DNA of 64,000 bases from an uncultured Hungatella sp. (GCA_910577935.1 CAJTOT010000017.1:14708-78707), one strand, 5' to 3'; counted from the stretch's first letter, positions 15,022 to 24,385 are shown. The notes: generated by a model not told the origin, from the letters alone. Numbers and translations: made by a program.

Positions 15022-16119
15022 CTATCTCCCGTCTGTGAGACGGTCCAAATATTCTTTTAAATGTTCCCCGTGCCACTGGTGAGGCCCTTGACACAGCTCA
15101 TGAATCAGGCGGTCTTCGGCGCCGTAAAGGCTGTAGGCCTTCCGGACAATCTCCACCTGCTCCGTCACGTTGGCTATCCCTCTGGGGCCATTGAGACGGT
15201 CATTTAAACATGACTGCACGAGAAACGGCCTGGGCGCTATCAGGCTCGCGATATCTCCCATGTCCAGGTGTTCCCACAGGCGCGGCACATAATTGCAGGA
15301 ACAGTTCCGGTTCATGGTCAGGAGAGAGTCCCTGAAACCGTACAGATACCCGCTGACAACCGCCAGCTTCACCCGGCAGTCCAGAGCCGCCAGCCACATG
15401 GCCTGCATCCCGCCGCCGGAGAATCCCAGACAGCTTATATTGTCCGTGTCCCACTGTCCGCGCTCTTTAAGATAGTCCGCCGCCCTCATCAGATCCCAGG
15501 CCAGCATTCCCGCCACCGGAATCCCCAGGGGCTCCCCCATGTGGGCCAGAAAGTAACAGTCGCCCTTCAGCGCCGCCGCCGGGTCCAGGGTGTCCTCCCA
15601 CTCTTCCCGCCGCTCGCCGAAGCCCCGGCAGTCCGGACACACCGCCACGTACCCCAGCTTTGCCAGCTGCAGGCCGTAGTCGTAGCTGTACTGCCTGATC
15701 TTCTCCTCCACCGCCCCATAGCCCCGAACTCCCGCCACCGAATATTTTCCGGCGCCGTTGTGCCCCGGCGGGCATAAAAAAGGCCGGGTGCGGGAACCGG
15801 CGCCTTCGGGAATGAGCAGATACATGGGCATCCACACCTCCGGCTCCACCTGAATCCGGACATGCTCTCTCCTTATATTTCCCGGTAATATTGTAACCTC
15901 TTCCGTCACCGGCCGCAAGGAAGATTTTTCCATTTTTTTAAGCCCCAGAAGGTCTTCCAGCAGCTGTTTGACCTCTTCCCTCCATGCCTCAAATTCTTCT
16001 CTTGTATGCCCGGCAAAACAGTCCTGACGGGCATACTTATCAAATTTCCGAAGCATGGAGGGAAGGGTTCCATAACAGGTATGAATCTTTGGCAGATTCC
16101 TCTTCTCATCAGTCATCAT
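15022..16119 (-). CDS. Alpha/beta-hydrolase esterase (probable pectin deacetylase or similar)
   Basis: 365 residues, cytoplasmic, with the alpha/beta-hydrolase fold typical of the acetyl-xylan-esterase/dienelactone hydrolase group. The nucleophile elbow is GFSGGGMQ (about 236-243), the acid is probably the Asp in SCLNDRLNG (about 304), and the histidine lies in QGPHQWHGE (about 345). An HNGAGKY segment near 120 would form the oxyanion region. It overlaps the tctA gene upstream by 11 bases and lies 11 bases before GH28. Removing acetyl or other ester groups from imported pectic oligomers fits the context; the substrate is inferred. Confidence 0.8.
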   Translation of the reverse strand: MMTDEKRNLPKIHTCYGTLPSMLRKFDKYARQDCFAGHTREEFEAWREEVKQLLEDLLGLKKMEKSSLRPVTEEVTILPGNIRREHVRIQVEPEVWMPMYLLIPEGAGSRTRPFLCPPGHNGAGKYSVAGVRGYGAVEEKIRQYSYDYGLQLAKLGYVAVCPDCRGFGERREEWEDTLDPAAALKGDCYFLAHMGEPLGIPVAGMLAWDLMRAADYLKERGQWDTDNISCLGFSGGGMQAMWLAALDCRVKLAVVSGYLYGFRDSLLTMNRNCSCNYVPRLWEHLDMGDIASLIAPRPFLVQSCLNDRLNGPRGIANVTEQVEIVRKAYSLYGAEDRLIHELCQGPHQWHGEHLKEYLDRLTDGR

Positions 16120-17635
16120 TTACATCACTCCGGACAGACGGCACAGCCGCGGCCGCAGCCTTTTTCTTCTTGTGCTCGGAATACACGGGCCACACCACGC
16201 AGGCCACGGAGATCAGCAGAAGAGCCGCCGAAAGAGGTCTGGTGAAGAATTCCGCGTAGCTGCCGTGAGCATAGCTGATTCCCTGGCGGAAGTACCGCTC
16301 CAGCTTGCTTGACAGGATAAACGCCAGCACCAGCGGGGATGTGGGCAGGGCCGCCACGCTCATGAAGATGGCCAGGAAGCACAGGGCCAGCATCACATAG
16401 ATGTTGAACATGGTGTTGGAAATGCCGTAACCGCCGATGTAGCAGATCACCAGAATCACGGTGTACAGGTAGTGATAGGGAACCTTGAGAATATAGGGGA
16501 ACCACCGCTTGGTCACGATCTGAATAATGTAGGTGACGATGGCGGACACCATGACGCAGGCGAAAATCAGCATGGCCAGGTTGGGCTGCTCCGTCATGAA
16601 CAGGGGGCCTGCCTGGAGTCCGTGGATGGTCAGACCCGCGATGAGCATGGCGGTGATGCCGTCTCCCGGTATGCCCAGGGCCATCATGGGGATGAGCGCT
16701 CCGCCTAATGACGCATTGTTTGCCACCTCCGACGCCCACACGCCTGCCGGGTTTCCCTTTCCGAAGCTGTCCGGGTCTTTGCTGATGCTCTTGGCGTAGC
16801 CGTAGGCGACCATGTTGGAGATGCCGGAGCCCATGCCGGGGAGAAAGCCGATCCACACGCCGGAGGCAAAGGCGAAGACGATAGTTTTAATATTTTCCAC
16901 AATGTCTCTGATGCCCACTCCCAGGCCTTTCATCTTTCCCACGTCGGCGTCGGGCATGGAAGCCTCGCCTTTGGCGGAGTCTCTGATGATCTGGCACATG
17001 GCGAACATTCCCAGCATCTGGGCCACGGTGCTGATTCCTGCGGTCAGGTACACGTTTCCGAAAGTAAAGCGGGTGGCTCCGTTGATGGGGTCCATGCCGA
17101 TGCAGCCCATGAGAAGGCCGATGCCCGCTGCCATAATGCCTTTAAAGATATTTCCCTTTGAGAGGGAGGCGACCAGGGTGATGGCGCAGAAGCACAGAGA
17201 GAAGTACTCCCATGGACCCAGATGCAGGGCGAAGTCCGCGATCACCGGCGAGAGCACCGTGGCCAGGGCGACAGAGCCCACCGTTCCGATGAAGGAGGCG
17301 GTCATACCGATTCCCAGAGCCTTTCCCGCCTGTCCGTTCTTTGTCATGGGGAAACCGTCGAAGCAGGTGGCGATGGCAGATGAGGAACCGGGAATTCCGA
17401 TGAGAACCGCGGAGATAAAGGTTCCCGACACGCCGCCGATCCAGATGGCCAGCAGAAGCACAAAGGAAGTCTCCGTGGAAAGTCCGAAGGTTACAGGCAA
17501 AAGCAGCGCGATGCCCAGTGTCGCCGACAGTCCGGGAATCGCCCCGAAGACGATGCCCAGGGAGACCATGGCGACGATGAGCAGAAGATTGATGGGCTGC
17601 AGACATATCATTAACGCGTTTATGTATTCACTCAT
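16109..17635 (-). CDS. tctA: Tripartite tricarboxylate transporter, large membrane subunit TctA
   Basis: 508 residues with about 11-12 transmembrane helices. The TctA signatures are GAIPGLSATLGIALLLPVTF (about 32-51), IGIPGSSSAIATCFDGFPM (about 78), GFLPGMGSGISNMVAYGYA (about 261) and GIPGDGITAMLIAGL (about 323). These two halves of inverted repeats form the translocation path for a carboxylate driven by ion gradients. It lies between tctB (11 bases) and the esterase (overlap), so a pectin-derived acid or oligogalacturonide is the likely cargo rather than citrate (inference). Confidence 0.95.
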   Translation of the reverse strand: MSEYINALMICLQPINLLLIVAMVSLGIVFGAIPGLSATLGIALLLPVTFGLSTETSFVLLLAIWIGGVSGTFISAVLIGIPGSSSAIATCFDGFPMTKNGQAGKALGIGMTASFIGTVGSVALATVLSPVIADFALHLGPWEYFSLCFCAITLVASLSKGNIFKGIMAAGIGLLMGCIGMDPINGATRFTFGNVYLTAGISTVAQMLGMFAMCQIIRDSAKGEASMPDADVGKMKGLGVGIRDIVENIKTIVFAFASGVWIGFLPGMGSGISNMVAYGYAKSISKDPDSFGKGNPAGVWASEVANNASLGGALIPMMALGIPGDGITAMLIAGLTIHGLQAGPLFMTEQPNLAMLIFACVMVSAIVTYIIQIVTKRWFPYILKVPYHYLYTVILVICYIGGYGISNTMFNIYVMLALCFLAIFMSVAALPTSPLVLAFILSSKLERYFRQGISYAHGSYAEFFTRPLSAALLLISVACVVWPVYSEHKKKKAAAAAVPSVRSDVNDD

Positions 17636-17646
17636 GTTTCATCCTC

Positions 17647-18114
17647 CTAATCAAACAAGATGCCTGCAGGGAGTTTTACCTGGAAGCCCCACACGAACAT
17701 GGCGTACAGTCCTGCCGTCACCAGGACGGCGATGGCTATAGACGGAACCAGCTTCACCTTGCTGTTGCCTTTCAGGTCATAGATAAATGCCACCGTGGCA
17801 AAGGGCGTGGTGATGAGAAAGCCCAGCCAGTTCATGGCGACGGCATAGATCACCAGCATCAGATAGCTCTTGCTGATCTTTAAGATTCCCCCCTTGGGAA
17901 AATACGGTTTTTCTTCCGCCGCTCTCTCCTTGATTCCCTTGATAATCAGGGCGACGGAACTCATGGCGATAAGGATAATGGCTACATAGGGAAAGAGACG
18001 CGGCCCCGGCTCCAGGAGCTTGGCCGGCTGTTTGATGGACTGGCTGGCAAAGAAGAAGAACACGCAGCCTATGAGGCCCACGATTCCCGTCTTGGTGTCT
18101 CTACGCATTTTCAT
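17647..18114 (-). CDS. tctB: Tripartite tricarboxylate transporter, small membrane subunit TctB
   Basis: 155 residues from ATG 18114 (MKMRRDTKTG), with AAAGGGG about 11 bases upstream. Four hydrophobic helices are visible: IVGLIGCVFFFFASQ, VAIILIAMSSVALII, YLMLVIYAVAMNWLGF with LITTPFATVAFIY, and IAIAVLVTAGLYAMFVWGF. TctB families conserve this four-helix pattern and little sequence. The order tctC-tctB-tctA is standard for this transporter class. Confidence 0.9.
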   Translation of the reverse strand: MKMRRDTKTGIVGLIGCVFFFFASQSIKQPAKLLEPGPRLFPYVAIILIAMSSVALIIKGIKERAAEEKPYFPKGGILKISKSYLMLVIYAVAMNWLGFLITTPFATVAFIYDLKGNSKVKLVPSIAIAVLVTAGLYAMFVWGFQVKLPAGILFD

Positions 18115-18222
18115 AGTCAGAAAATCCCCTTTCTTTATCGATTTTCCAAAATGTCCGCCTGAGGGCAACCGTTCCTAACATATACATGGCTGTATCCCTG
18201 GCAGGCGGACATACCGATTATT

Positions 18223-19293
18223 TTACTCCTGAACGTACATGTCTAAATCTTTTGCGATCTGGACGAACTGGGCGTACTCTCCGTCGCGGATTTCCCTGGA
18301 CTCTTCCATGTCATGCCAGCCGGGAATGTTTCCGATGCCGGCGATGCCCGCGTTGACCGTCTCGTCTTCCACAACTGCCTTCATGGCTGCGTTCATCTGG
18401 GCAACCATAGTCTCATCCATGCCGGCAGGTCCTAACAGGTAGTGGTACACGGACAGCACGCAGTCGTTAAAGCCCTGCTCCTGAAGAGTTTTGTAGTTGT
18501 CCGGCAGAGCCTCGGGATACTGGGAGATGGTGGTCCCGTCAGAGGATACTGTTCCGATGACCTTCAGCTTGCCGGCCTTCTCGTACTCCAGCGCATTGCC
18601 CACGCCCACGACGCCGATGTCGATAAATCCGCCTGCTAAGTTGGTGAGACGGTCGGACTCGGAAGCGCACTCCACAGCGTTCAGCTCAATGCCTGTGGTT
18701 CCTGTGATCATGCCGAACAGGAAGGTGTTGGCGCCTGCTGCCGGCATACCGGCGTTCAGCTCGCCGGGATGAGCCTTGGCGTACTCCACAAAGCCTGTGA
18801 AATCATCATAGGGCGCATCCGCCGGCACGGCCAATGTGGAGAATCCGTTGTCCTGGAGGCAGGCGATCAAGGTGAAGTCTTTGATGGGATTTACCTCCGC
18901 GTTGCCGGTTATGTACTGGATATTCAGAGCGGAAGTCGCAACCGTCAGAGTCGTCCCGTCCGCCTTGGAGGAGGCCACGGTCTGATGGCCTACGGTGTTG
19001 CTGTCATAGTTGGTCACCGTGGTCTTTAAGCCGTACAGACGGTTCAGTCCTTCGCTGTAGTAGCGGATTCCCAGGTCGGAACCGCCTCCCGCCTTGCCCG
19101 GCACCACCAGGGTGATCGTCTCGCCTTTCGGGAAACCGATACCATCCATGTCAGCCGAAGCCTCTCCCCCTGCCGGAACCTCTCCTCCTGCAGTTTCCGA
19201 AGCCCCCTGGCTTCCTGACCCGCCGCACGCGGCTGTTCCCAGCATTGCCACCGCCAAAGCGCCGGCTAATAAGACATTCATTCTTTTTTTCAT
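18223..19293 (-). CDS. tctC: Tripartite tricarboxylate transporter, solute-binding lipoprotein TctC
   Basis: 356 residues. The lipoprotein signal ends LGTAAC with lipidated Cys23, followed by a flexible GSG/GGE linker to about residue 50. The Bug/TctC receptor fold follows: FPKGETITLVVPGKAGGGSD (about 54-73) forms the first carboxylate-binding loop. Most TctC proteins are about 320 residues; the extra length is the linker. It is the first gene of the transport and pectin operon and diverges from the double-LysR regulator across 290 bases. Confidence 0.93.
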   Translation of the reverse strand: MKKRMNVLLAGALAVAMLGTAACGGSGSQGASETAGGEVPAGGEASADMDGIGFPKGETITLVVPGKAGGGSDLGIRYYSEGLNRLYGLKTTVTNYDSNTVGHQTVASSKADGTTLTVATSALNIQYITGNAEVNPIKDFTLIACLQDNGFSTLAVPADAPYDDFTGFVEYAKAHPGELNAGMPAAGANTFLFGMITGTTGIELNAVECASESDRLTNLAGGFIDIGVVGVGNALEYEKAGKLKVIGTVSSDGTTISQYPEALPDNYKTLQEQGFNDCVLSVYHYLLGPAGMDETMVAQMNAAMKAVVEDETVNAGIAGIGNIPGWHDMEESREIRDGEYAQFVQIAKDLDMYVQE

Positions 19294-19347
19294 AACTTTT
19301 CTCTCCTTGTTTGTTTTTTATAGACAGAGCTTACCTGTCAATTACAA

Positions 19348-19357
19348 GAACCGGTTC
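19348..19357. promoter_or_regulatory. Palindrome upstream of tctC (candidate operator)
   Basis: GAACCGGTTC is a perfect 10-base palindrome in the divergent space between tctC and the double-LysR gene. TTGACA-like hexamers lie on both sides on the minus strand, but I could not place a convincing -10 partner. It could bind the neighbouring regulator. Confidence 0.35.
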
Positions 19358-19580
19358 GTAAAACATTTTGTCAAAAAAGCATAGAAATTTTTAGTGTTTT
19401 TGTGTATTATGTCTCTCTTTTCTCTGCTTCTTATCTTTACAATTGAATTATATTATACAATCACATAATTTACAAAACCCAGTTATTTATGCTTTTCATA
19501 TCATTTTAGTTATGGATGGATTCCTCTTGACATCTCCCGTGAAAGCCTCCAAAATAGAAGCAAAGGAAGGAGGAATCTCA

Positions 19581-21485
19581 TTGACCACCAAGCAGCTTTA
19601 CTACCTGGTTACCATCGCCGACATGGCCAGCGTGTCCAACGCGGCTCAAGTGCTGGGAATCTCCCAGCCGGCCCTGAGCAAATTCTTGACCGAGTATGAA
19701 AATTCCCTGGGATTTCTTCTCTTCCTGCGGTACAGGCGGCATCTGACGCCCACGGCCGTGGGAAGGTACGTGATTGAGTGCGCCCAGAAGATTTTAGACG
19801 AACAGACCCGCATGCTCCAGAGCCTGAGAGCCCTGACGGACAGCAAACACGCGCTTATACGCCTGGCCACGGCTCCCAACCGTGGGGCTATCGTTTACAG
19901 CCGGATATACAATGCCTTCTCCAGGAGGTATCCGGACATCTCCCTCTCTCTGACCGAGCTGTACGCCAGCGAACAGCCAGGCGCTATCCAGCACGGCCAG
20001 ATCGACATCGCCCTGGGCGCCGGAAAGACATCGGACAAGGTGACGGATCTGCCCTTTGCCCACGAAGAACTCCTGGTGTCCCTCCCCGTCTCCCACCCTA
20101 TGGCCTCCAAGGAGCGGATACGCCTGGCCGATCTAAAGGATACCCCTTTTGTCCTCCAGGGCCCCCGCCACAGCATCCGGATACTGGCAGAAGAACTTTT
20201 TCAGGAGGCCGGTTTCAACCCGGTAGTCACCTTTGAGTCCAACGACGTGATTCTGGTGGACTCCATGATGCATCAGGCCGTGGGGGCCGGGCTGGTCTCC
20301 CAGGCCCACGTGTTCCCCTGCGAGGAGCTGGTATACAGGCCCCTGGACCCTCCGGTCCACCAGTCCCTGCACATCCGGTATCCTCTGGGCCACACCCTGA
20401 CAGATCCGGAGCGCTATCTGGCCGGGCTGCTGATACGGGAGCGCCTGTCCGATCCCCGCTATCAGGCCACCCCTCTGGAGGAGGCGGAGAATCTGGTGCG
20501 CTTTGCCGACACATATAAAAAAGAGAAGGAGGCGCCTTCTGACTCTCCTGGGCACGGGGAGCTGACGCTTCACGCCTTTCACCACGCCCCGCCCCAGGTG
20601 AATTTAAGTACTCCTCTCCTCAAATACATCATTGCCATTGTGGATGAAAAGAGCCTGACAAAGGCAGCTGACAAATTTTTCCTGTCGCAGCCCGCCTTGT
20701 CCCGGTATCTGCACAATGTGGAGGACATGGTCTGCGCCAAGCTGTTCACCAGAGTCCACAACCGTCTTCTCCCCACCAACGCCGGGAAAGTGTTTGTCAA
20801 TTTTGCCCGCAACATGCTGCAGATCGACGCGGACATGATGGACCATATCCAGTCCTACCGAAAGGGCCACGGCGGCAGCCTGTATCTGCAGTGCGATCCG
20901 GTTCTGGCAGAGACGGTCCGCCGGGAAATCGTCACCGCCTTCTGCAGGCAGCACCCCGACGTGCAGCTGCAGGTGGTGGAAAGCTGTCGGCAGGAGGCCC
21001 AGGAGGCGCTGTTAAACGCATCCGCGGATTACGGCTTCTATTTTTCCCACGAGGACGAGCACCCCATCTTGGACAGCCGGATCGTGGCGGAAAGCGAGCT
21101 TGTATACTGTTTCGGGTCGGACTGGGCCTCCCCTTTCGAGATTCCGGGAAAGCTCCCCTCCCGCCCTGTCATGGTGGCTCCGGAGGGAAGCGCTCTGCGG
21201 GCGGAGCAGGACCGCCTGATGGAAAACCTGTTTGAGTCTCCCCCGGTCATCGTCTGCCAGGGTCAGCTCCATATTCTGCTGGCGCTGGCCCAGGCGGGGA
21301 TGGCGGATACGATTTTGCCAAGACAGTTTCTGTCCTCTCAGTCTCTCCTCCGGTGCGCCTCTTTTGAGCCTTCGCAGTACTACTATCTTTTAAGGGTTTA
21401 CCACCCCGGACGCACGCTGCCCTCGTCGGTGAAGGAACTGCCCCGGCTTTTGGAACATGTCTTCAGCTCCTATTTTTCTGTGTGA
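19581..21485 (+). CDS. Double LysR-type regulator (two full LysR modules fused in one chain)
   Basis: 634 residues from a TTG start at 19581, chosen because GGAAGGAGG lies 7 bases upstream and homology begins there (TTKQLYYLVTIADMASVSNA). Module 1: winged HTH about 1-60 with ISQPALSKFL, then an effector domain about 90-290. Module 2: a second HTH about 345-405 (LKYIIAIVDEKSLTKAADKF, LSQPALSRYL) and a second, more diverged effector domain about 430-630. Ordinary LysR proteins are about 300 residues and assemble as tetramers from HTH pairs. This fusion would supply a pair of HTHs per chain. It faces tctC and probably controls the transporter-pectin operon (inference). Confidence 0.9.
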   Translation: MTTKQLYYLVTIADMASVSNAAQVLGISQPALSKFLTEYENSLGFLLFLRYRRHLTPTAVGRYVIECAQKILDEQTRMLQSLRALTDSKHALIRLATAPNRGAIVYSRIYNAFSRRYPDISLSLTELYASEQPGAIQHGQIDIALGAGKTSDKVTDLPFAHEELLVSLPVSHPMASKERIRLADLKDTPFVLQGPRHSIRILAEELFQEAGFNPVVTFESNDVILVDSMMHQAVGAGLVSQAHVFPCEELVYRPLDPPVHQSLHIRYPLGHTLTDPERYLAGLLIRERLSDPRYQATPLEEAENLVRFADTYKKEKEAPSDSPGHGELTLHAFHHAPPQVNLSTPLLKYIIAIVDEKSLTKAADKFFLSQPALSRYLHNVEDMVCAKLFTRVHNRLLPTNAGKVFVNFARNMLQIDADMMDHIQSYRKGHGGSLYLQCDPVLAETVRREIVTAFCRQHPDVQLQVVESCRQEAQEALLNASADYGFYFSHEDEHPILDSRIVAESELVYCFGSDWASPFEIPGKLPSRPVMVAPEGSALRAEQDRLMENLFESPPVIVCQGQLHILLALAQAGMADTILPRQFLSSQSLLRCASFEPSQYYYLLRVYHPGRTLPSSVKELPRLLEHVFSSYFSV

Positions 21486-21571
21486 GTTCTGCCAGCCAAT
21501 GGGTCAATACGGACTGTGCCCGGGGAGGAATGATTCCCTTCGGAAACCCAGCCCTCAGCCGCCGCTGTGAA

Positions 21572-23092
21572 TCAGGTGATGGGGGCCGGGTTGAAGATGC
21601 ACATGTCGTTGTGGAAACCGTACTTGTCGCTGTAGGGCTCCCTGATGCCGCTGGCCACGTCCAGAATCATGTCAAAGATCTCCTGTCCCACGTCGGCGAT
21701 GGTCTTCTCGCCTGTGGCCACATCTCCGGCGGAGATGTCGATTAAGTCGAACCAGTGGTCTTTCATCTCGTTGCGGCTGCACACCTTGATCACGGGGCTG
21801 ATGTCCAGTCCATAGGGAGTTCCCCTCCCTGTCATGAACACCTGCAGGCCGATGCCGCTGGCCACCTGGCTGGGACCGCACACGATGTCGCTGGCCGGCG
21901 TGGCCGCGTAGATAAGGCCGTGTTTTGTAGGTTTCTCCGCCGGAGACAGCACCTCCACGATCTGGCTTGTGCCGCTTTTCGCTATGCTGCCCATGGCCTT
22001 CTCCACGATGTTGGCCAGGCCGCCTTTTTTATTGCCCGGAGTCGGGTTGGCGTCACGCCCCACGCCGCCGTCGGCCAGGTACTTGTCATACCATTTCATC
22101 TCCTCTGCCAGCCTGTCCCGGGTATGGGCGTCCCCGCAGCGGGCCGCCAGCATGTGGACTCCGTCCCTGACCTCGGTTACCTCGCTGAACATCACCGTGG
22201 CTCCGCCTCTCACCAGCATATCCGCGGCGTATCCGGCGCTTGGGTTGGCCGAGACGCCGGAGAAGGCGTCGCTTCCGCCGCACTGCATGCCGATGAGCAG
22301 TTCACTTAAAGGCAGCTCCTCCCTCTTCCTCCTGTTCAGCCTCTCAAGCTTTTTCTCCGCCATCTCCATGATGGCGTTCATCATGGCGTCATGTCCGGCA
22401 TAGTCCTGGAGAGTCAGCACATTTTCCGGTGTGATATCCTCCTTGGGGAGCACCCGGTCATAAGTCAGCTTCTCACAGCCCAGCCCCACCACCATGATCT
22501 CCCCGCCGAAATTGGGATGGCGGATCACGTTGGTGATGGCGCGGATGGGGATACAGGCCATGGGCGCGTTGATGGCGACGCCGCAGCCATAGGGATGGGT
22601 CACCGCCACCACCCCGTTCACGTTGGGGTACTTGGGAAGCAGCTCTTTTTTGATCCGCTCCACCGCCGCTTTCAGCACCCCGGCGGCGCACTGCACCGTG
22701 GTCACGATTCCCAAAAGATTCCTGGTTCCCCCCGGACCTTCTGAGTTCTTATAGCCCATCCAGGTGGTTCTTGTGGGCTCAGGCAGATCCTCCGTCTTCA
22801 CAAGGTTTGTCCCGAACTCCATGTTGTCCAGGGACGGGCTCTCCGGCAGGTCCAGCATGTGCTCGTTGATCCAGTCCCCCTTTTTGATATCCCTGACCGC
22901 ATATCCCAGAACCACGCCGTAGCGGATAATCTCCCCTCCTGCCGGGATATCCTCCAGGGCGATCTTGTGGGCCTGGGGGATGTCCTGGCCGGCAGTCAGG
23001 TTCTCCATCACCTGTGTTCCCGCCGGTATGTCTTTAACTGCGATAACCACGTTGTCCTCCTCGCGGATCTTCACATACAGCCGCTGACTCAT
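21572..23092 (-). CDS. garD: Galactarate dehydratase GarD
   Basis: 506 residues closely resembling E. coli GarD (523). The N-terminal SAF domain (about 1-95, with GEIIRYGVVLGYAVRDI) is followed by the catalytic part containing HPYGCGVAINAP, GGEIMVVGLGCEKL, MQCGGSDAFSGVSANP, PGNKKGGLANIVEKA and TGRGTPYGLDISPVIKV. GarD dehydrates meso-galactarate to 5-dehydro-4-deoxy-D-glucarate using iron. The near-identity of these blocks to GarD, and the garR, garK and aldolase-like genes nearby, exclude the related altronate dehydratase UxaA as the best name. It is convergent with the double-LysR gene and divergent from another LysR gene. Confidence 0.93.
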   Translation of the reverse strand: MSQRLYVKIREEDNVVIAVKDIPAGTQVMENLTAGQDIPQAHKIALEDIPAGGEIIRYGVVLGYAVRDIKKGDWINEHMLDLPESPSLDNMEFGTNLVKTEDLPEPTRTTWMGYKNSEGPGGTRNLLGIVTTVQCAAGVLKAAVERIKKELLPKYPNVNGVVAVTHPYGCGVAINAPMACIPIRAITNVIRHPNFGGEIMVVGLGCEKLTYDRVLPKEDITPENVLTLQDYAGHDAMMNAIMEMAEKKLERLNRRKREELPLSELLIGMQCGGSDAFSGVSANPSAGYAADMLVRGGATVMFSEVTEVRDGVHMLAARCGDAHTRDRLAEEMKWYDKYLADGGVGRDANPTPGNKKGGLANIVEKAMGSIAKSGTSQIVEVLSPAEKPTKHGLIYAATPASDIVCGPSQVASGIGLQVFMTGRGTPYGLDISPVIKVCSRNEMKDHWFDLIDISAGDVATGEKTIADVGQEIFDMILDVASGIREPYSDKYGFHNDMCIFNPAPIT

Positions 23093-23202
23093 AACAAACT
23101 CCTCCTTCTCTTCCGATGCCGCTCTCCGGCTCCCGCCGCTGGCGCATCATCTCTTTTAATCAATTATAAATCCCGGCAGTAAATAAGTAAAATTAATTAT
23201 TA

Positions 23203-23222
23203 TTTTTATAAACTTATAAAAA
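23203..23222. promoter_or_regulatory. Perfect 20-bp inverted repeat upstream of garD (candidate LysR operator)
   Basis: TTTTTATAA (23203-23211), AC, TTATAAAAA (23214-23222): a perfect dyad in the divergent garD/LysR space, about 110 bases before garD. LysR proteins usually bind such AT-rich dyads, so the regulator at 23480 is the candidate binder. The 387-base gap 23093-23479 otherwise holds a dispersed repeat (23234-23369). Confidence 0.5.
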
Positions 23223-23233
23223 TTAAGTCTATG

Positions 23234-23369
23234 CCGAAAAACATGAAAAAGCAGCCCGATAGGGCGGATTTTGAAGGTTTTTCGGATTGCGGGAGCATGA
23301 AATGCGGAGCAATCCGTAGGCATCAGGGGGCAAAAAACCTTTTGGCCCCTGCATCGTCATATCATAAAT
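23234..23369 (+). repeat. Dispersed intergenic repeat A, copy 1 (long form)
   Basis: It shares ACATGAAAAAGCAGCCCG, AGGGCGGA, AATCCG, ATCAGGGGG and CCTTTTG blocks in the same order with the copy at 44408-44500, but carries about 38 extra bases between AGGGCGGA and AATCCG. The 3' part forms a hairpin (GGGGCAAAA against CTTTTGGCCCC). It lies between garD and the LysR gene. No coding potential is evident; a MITE-like or structured RNA repeat is possible. Confidence 0.75.
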
Positions 23370-23479
23370 ATACATTGCAGGCAGAAGGCAAATATTTTAT
23401 AATCATGTATATGAAAGGTCTGAATTCCGGTTTGCAGGGCTGAAAGATTATCCGATGCGTTTACGGGAAAGGAGCTCCC

Positions 23480-24385
23480 ATGGACTTAAAACAGATTGAA
23501 TATATGGTAAAGATCGCCGACGAAAAAAGTATCACCCGCGCCGCCGAGAAACTCTTCCTCACCCAGTCCGCCCTGAACCAGCAGCTTCTCCGGCTGGAAA
23601 GAGAACTGGGAGTCCAGCTTTTCAAGCGCACAAAATCCGACTGGGCCCCCACTCCAGCCGGCGAGATCTATCTGGAGGGAGCCAGGGATATTCTGGGCAT
23701 CAGGCGAAGGACTTATAACCGGATCAGCGACCTTGCCAACACAAAAAAAGGATACCTCTCCATCGGATTCACTCCGGGAAGAGGTATCGAAATGTTCACA
23801 AAGGTTTACCCTAAGTTCCACAGCCTGTACCCTGACATGACCGTGGAACCCAACGAACTCAGCGTTTTAAAGCAGCAGGCCTTTATCGCCCAGGGCGGGC
23901 TGGATTTGGGATTTATGACTCTCCGGGAAGACCAGAGGACAAAGGACAATTACATCACCCTGTTTCAGGAGGAGATCGTCCTGGCCATTCCCCAGGGCCA
24001 TCCTTTAAGCAGGGGAGCCGCTCCCGAGGGGGAACCTCTGGCAGTGCTGGATCCGGCTCGGTTAAAATACGAGCCCTTTGTCCTCATGTATAAGGAATCC
24101 ACCATCCGCCGGGTGATCGACGACGTCTTCCGCCGCTCCGGCTTTGTGCCCGATGTCCTATTCGAAACCTCCAGCAACGCCACCATCCTGTCCATGATCA
24201 GCGCCAGCCTCTGCTGCGGCGTCGTGCCATGGCATTACGTGAAAAATCAGCCGGAGGGCGTCGCCTGCTTCGCCCTCCCCTCCCATCCCACGTGGGACGT
24301 GGCGGCCAGCTACGGAAAGTACGCCTATCTCAGCGCCCCCGCCAAAACATTTATCAAACTGGCCGGAGATTTCTGGAGCCGGTAA
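23480..24385 (+). CDS. LysR-family transcriptional regulator
   Basis: 301 residues, the usual LysR length. Winged HTH about 1-60 (MDLKQIEYMVKIADEKSITR, LTQSALNQQLLRLERELGVQ), then the effector-binding domain about 88-298 beginning KGYLSIGFTPGRGIEMF. GGAAAGGAG lies upstream of the ATG. It diverges from garD, the classical arrangement for a LysR protein activating the neighbouring catabolic gene, with galactarate or a later intermediate as a plausible inducer (inference). Confidence 0.93.
   Translation: MDLKQIEYMVKIADEKSITRAAEKLFLTQSALNQQLLRLERELGVQLFKRTKSDWAPTPAGEIYLEGARDILGIRRRTYNRISDLANTKKGYLSIGFTPGRGIEMFTKVYPKFHSLYPDMTVEPNELSVLKQQAFIAQGGLDLGFMTLREDQRTKDNYITLFQEEIVLAIPQGHPLSRGAAPEGEPLAVLDPARLKYEPFVLMYKESTIRRVIDDVFRRSGFVPDVLFETSSNATILSMISASLCCGVVPWHYVKNQPEGVACFALPSHPTWDVAASYGKYAYLSAPAKTFIKLAGDFWSR

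Noticed and set aside
21572..23092. Annotating the SAF-domain dehydratase as altronate dehydratase UxaA
   Set aside because: Blocks such as HPYGCGVAINAP and the extended C-terminus match GarD much better, and gar genes surround it.
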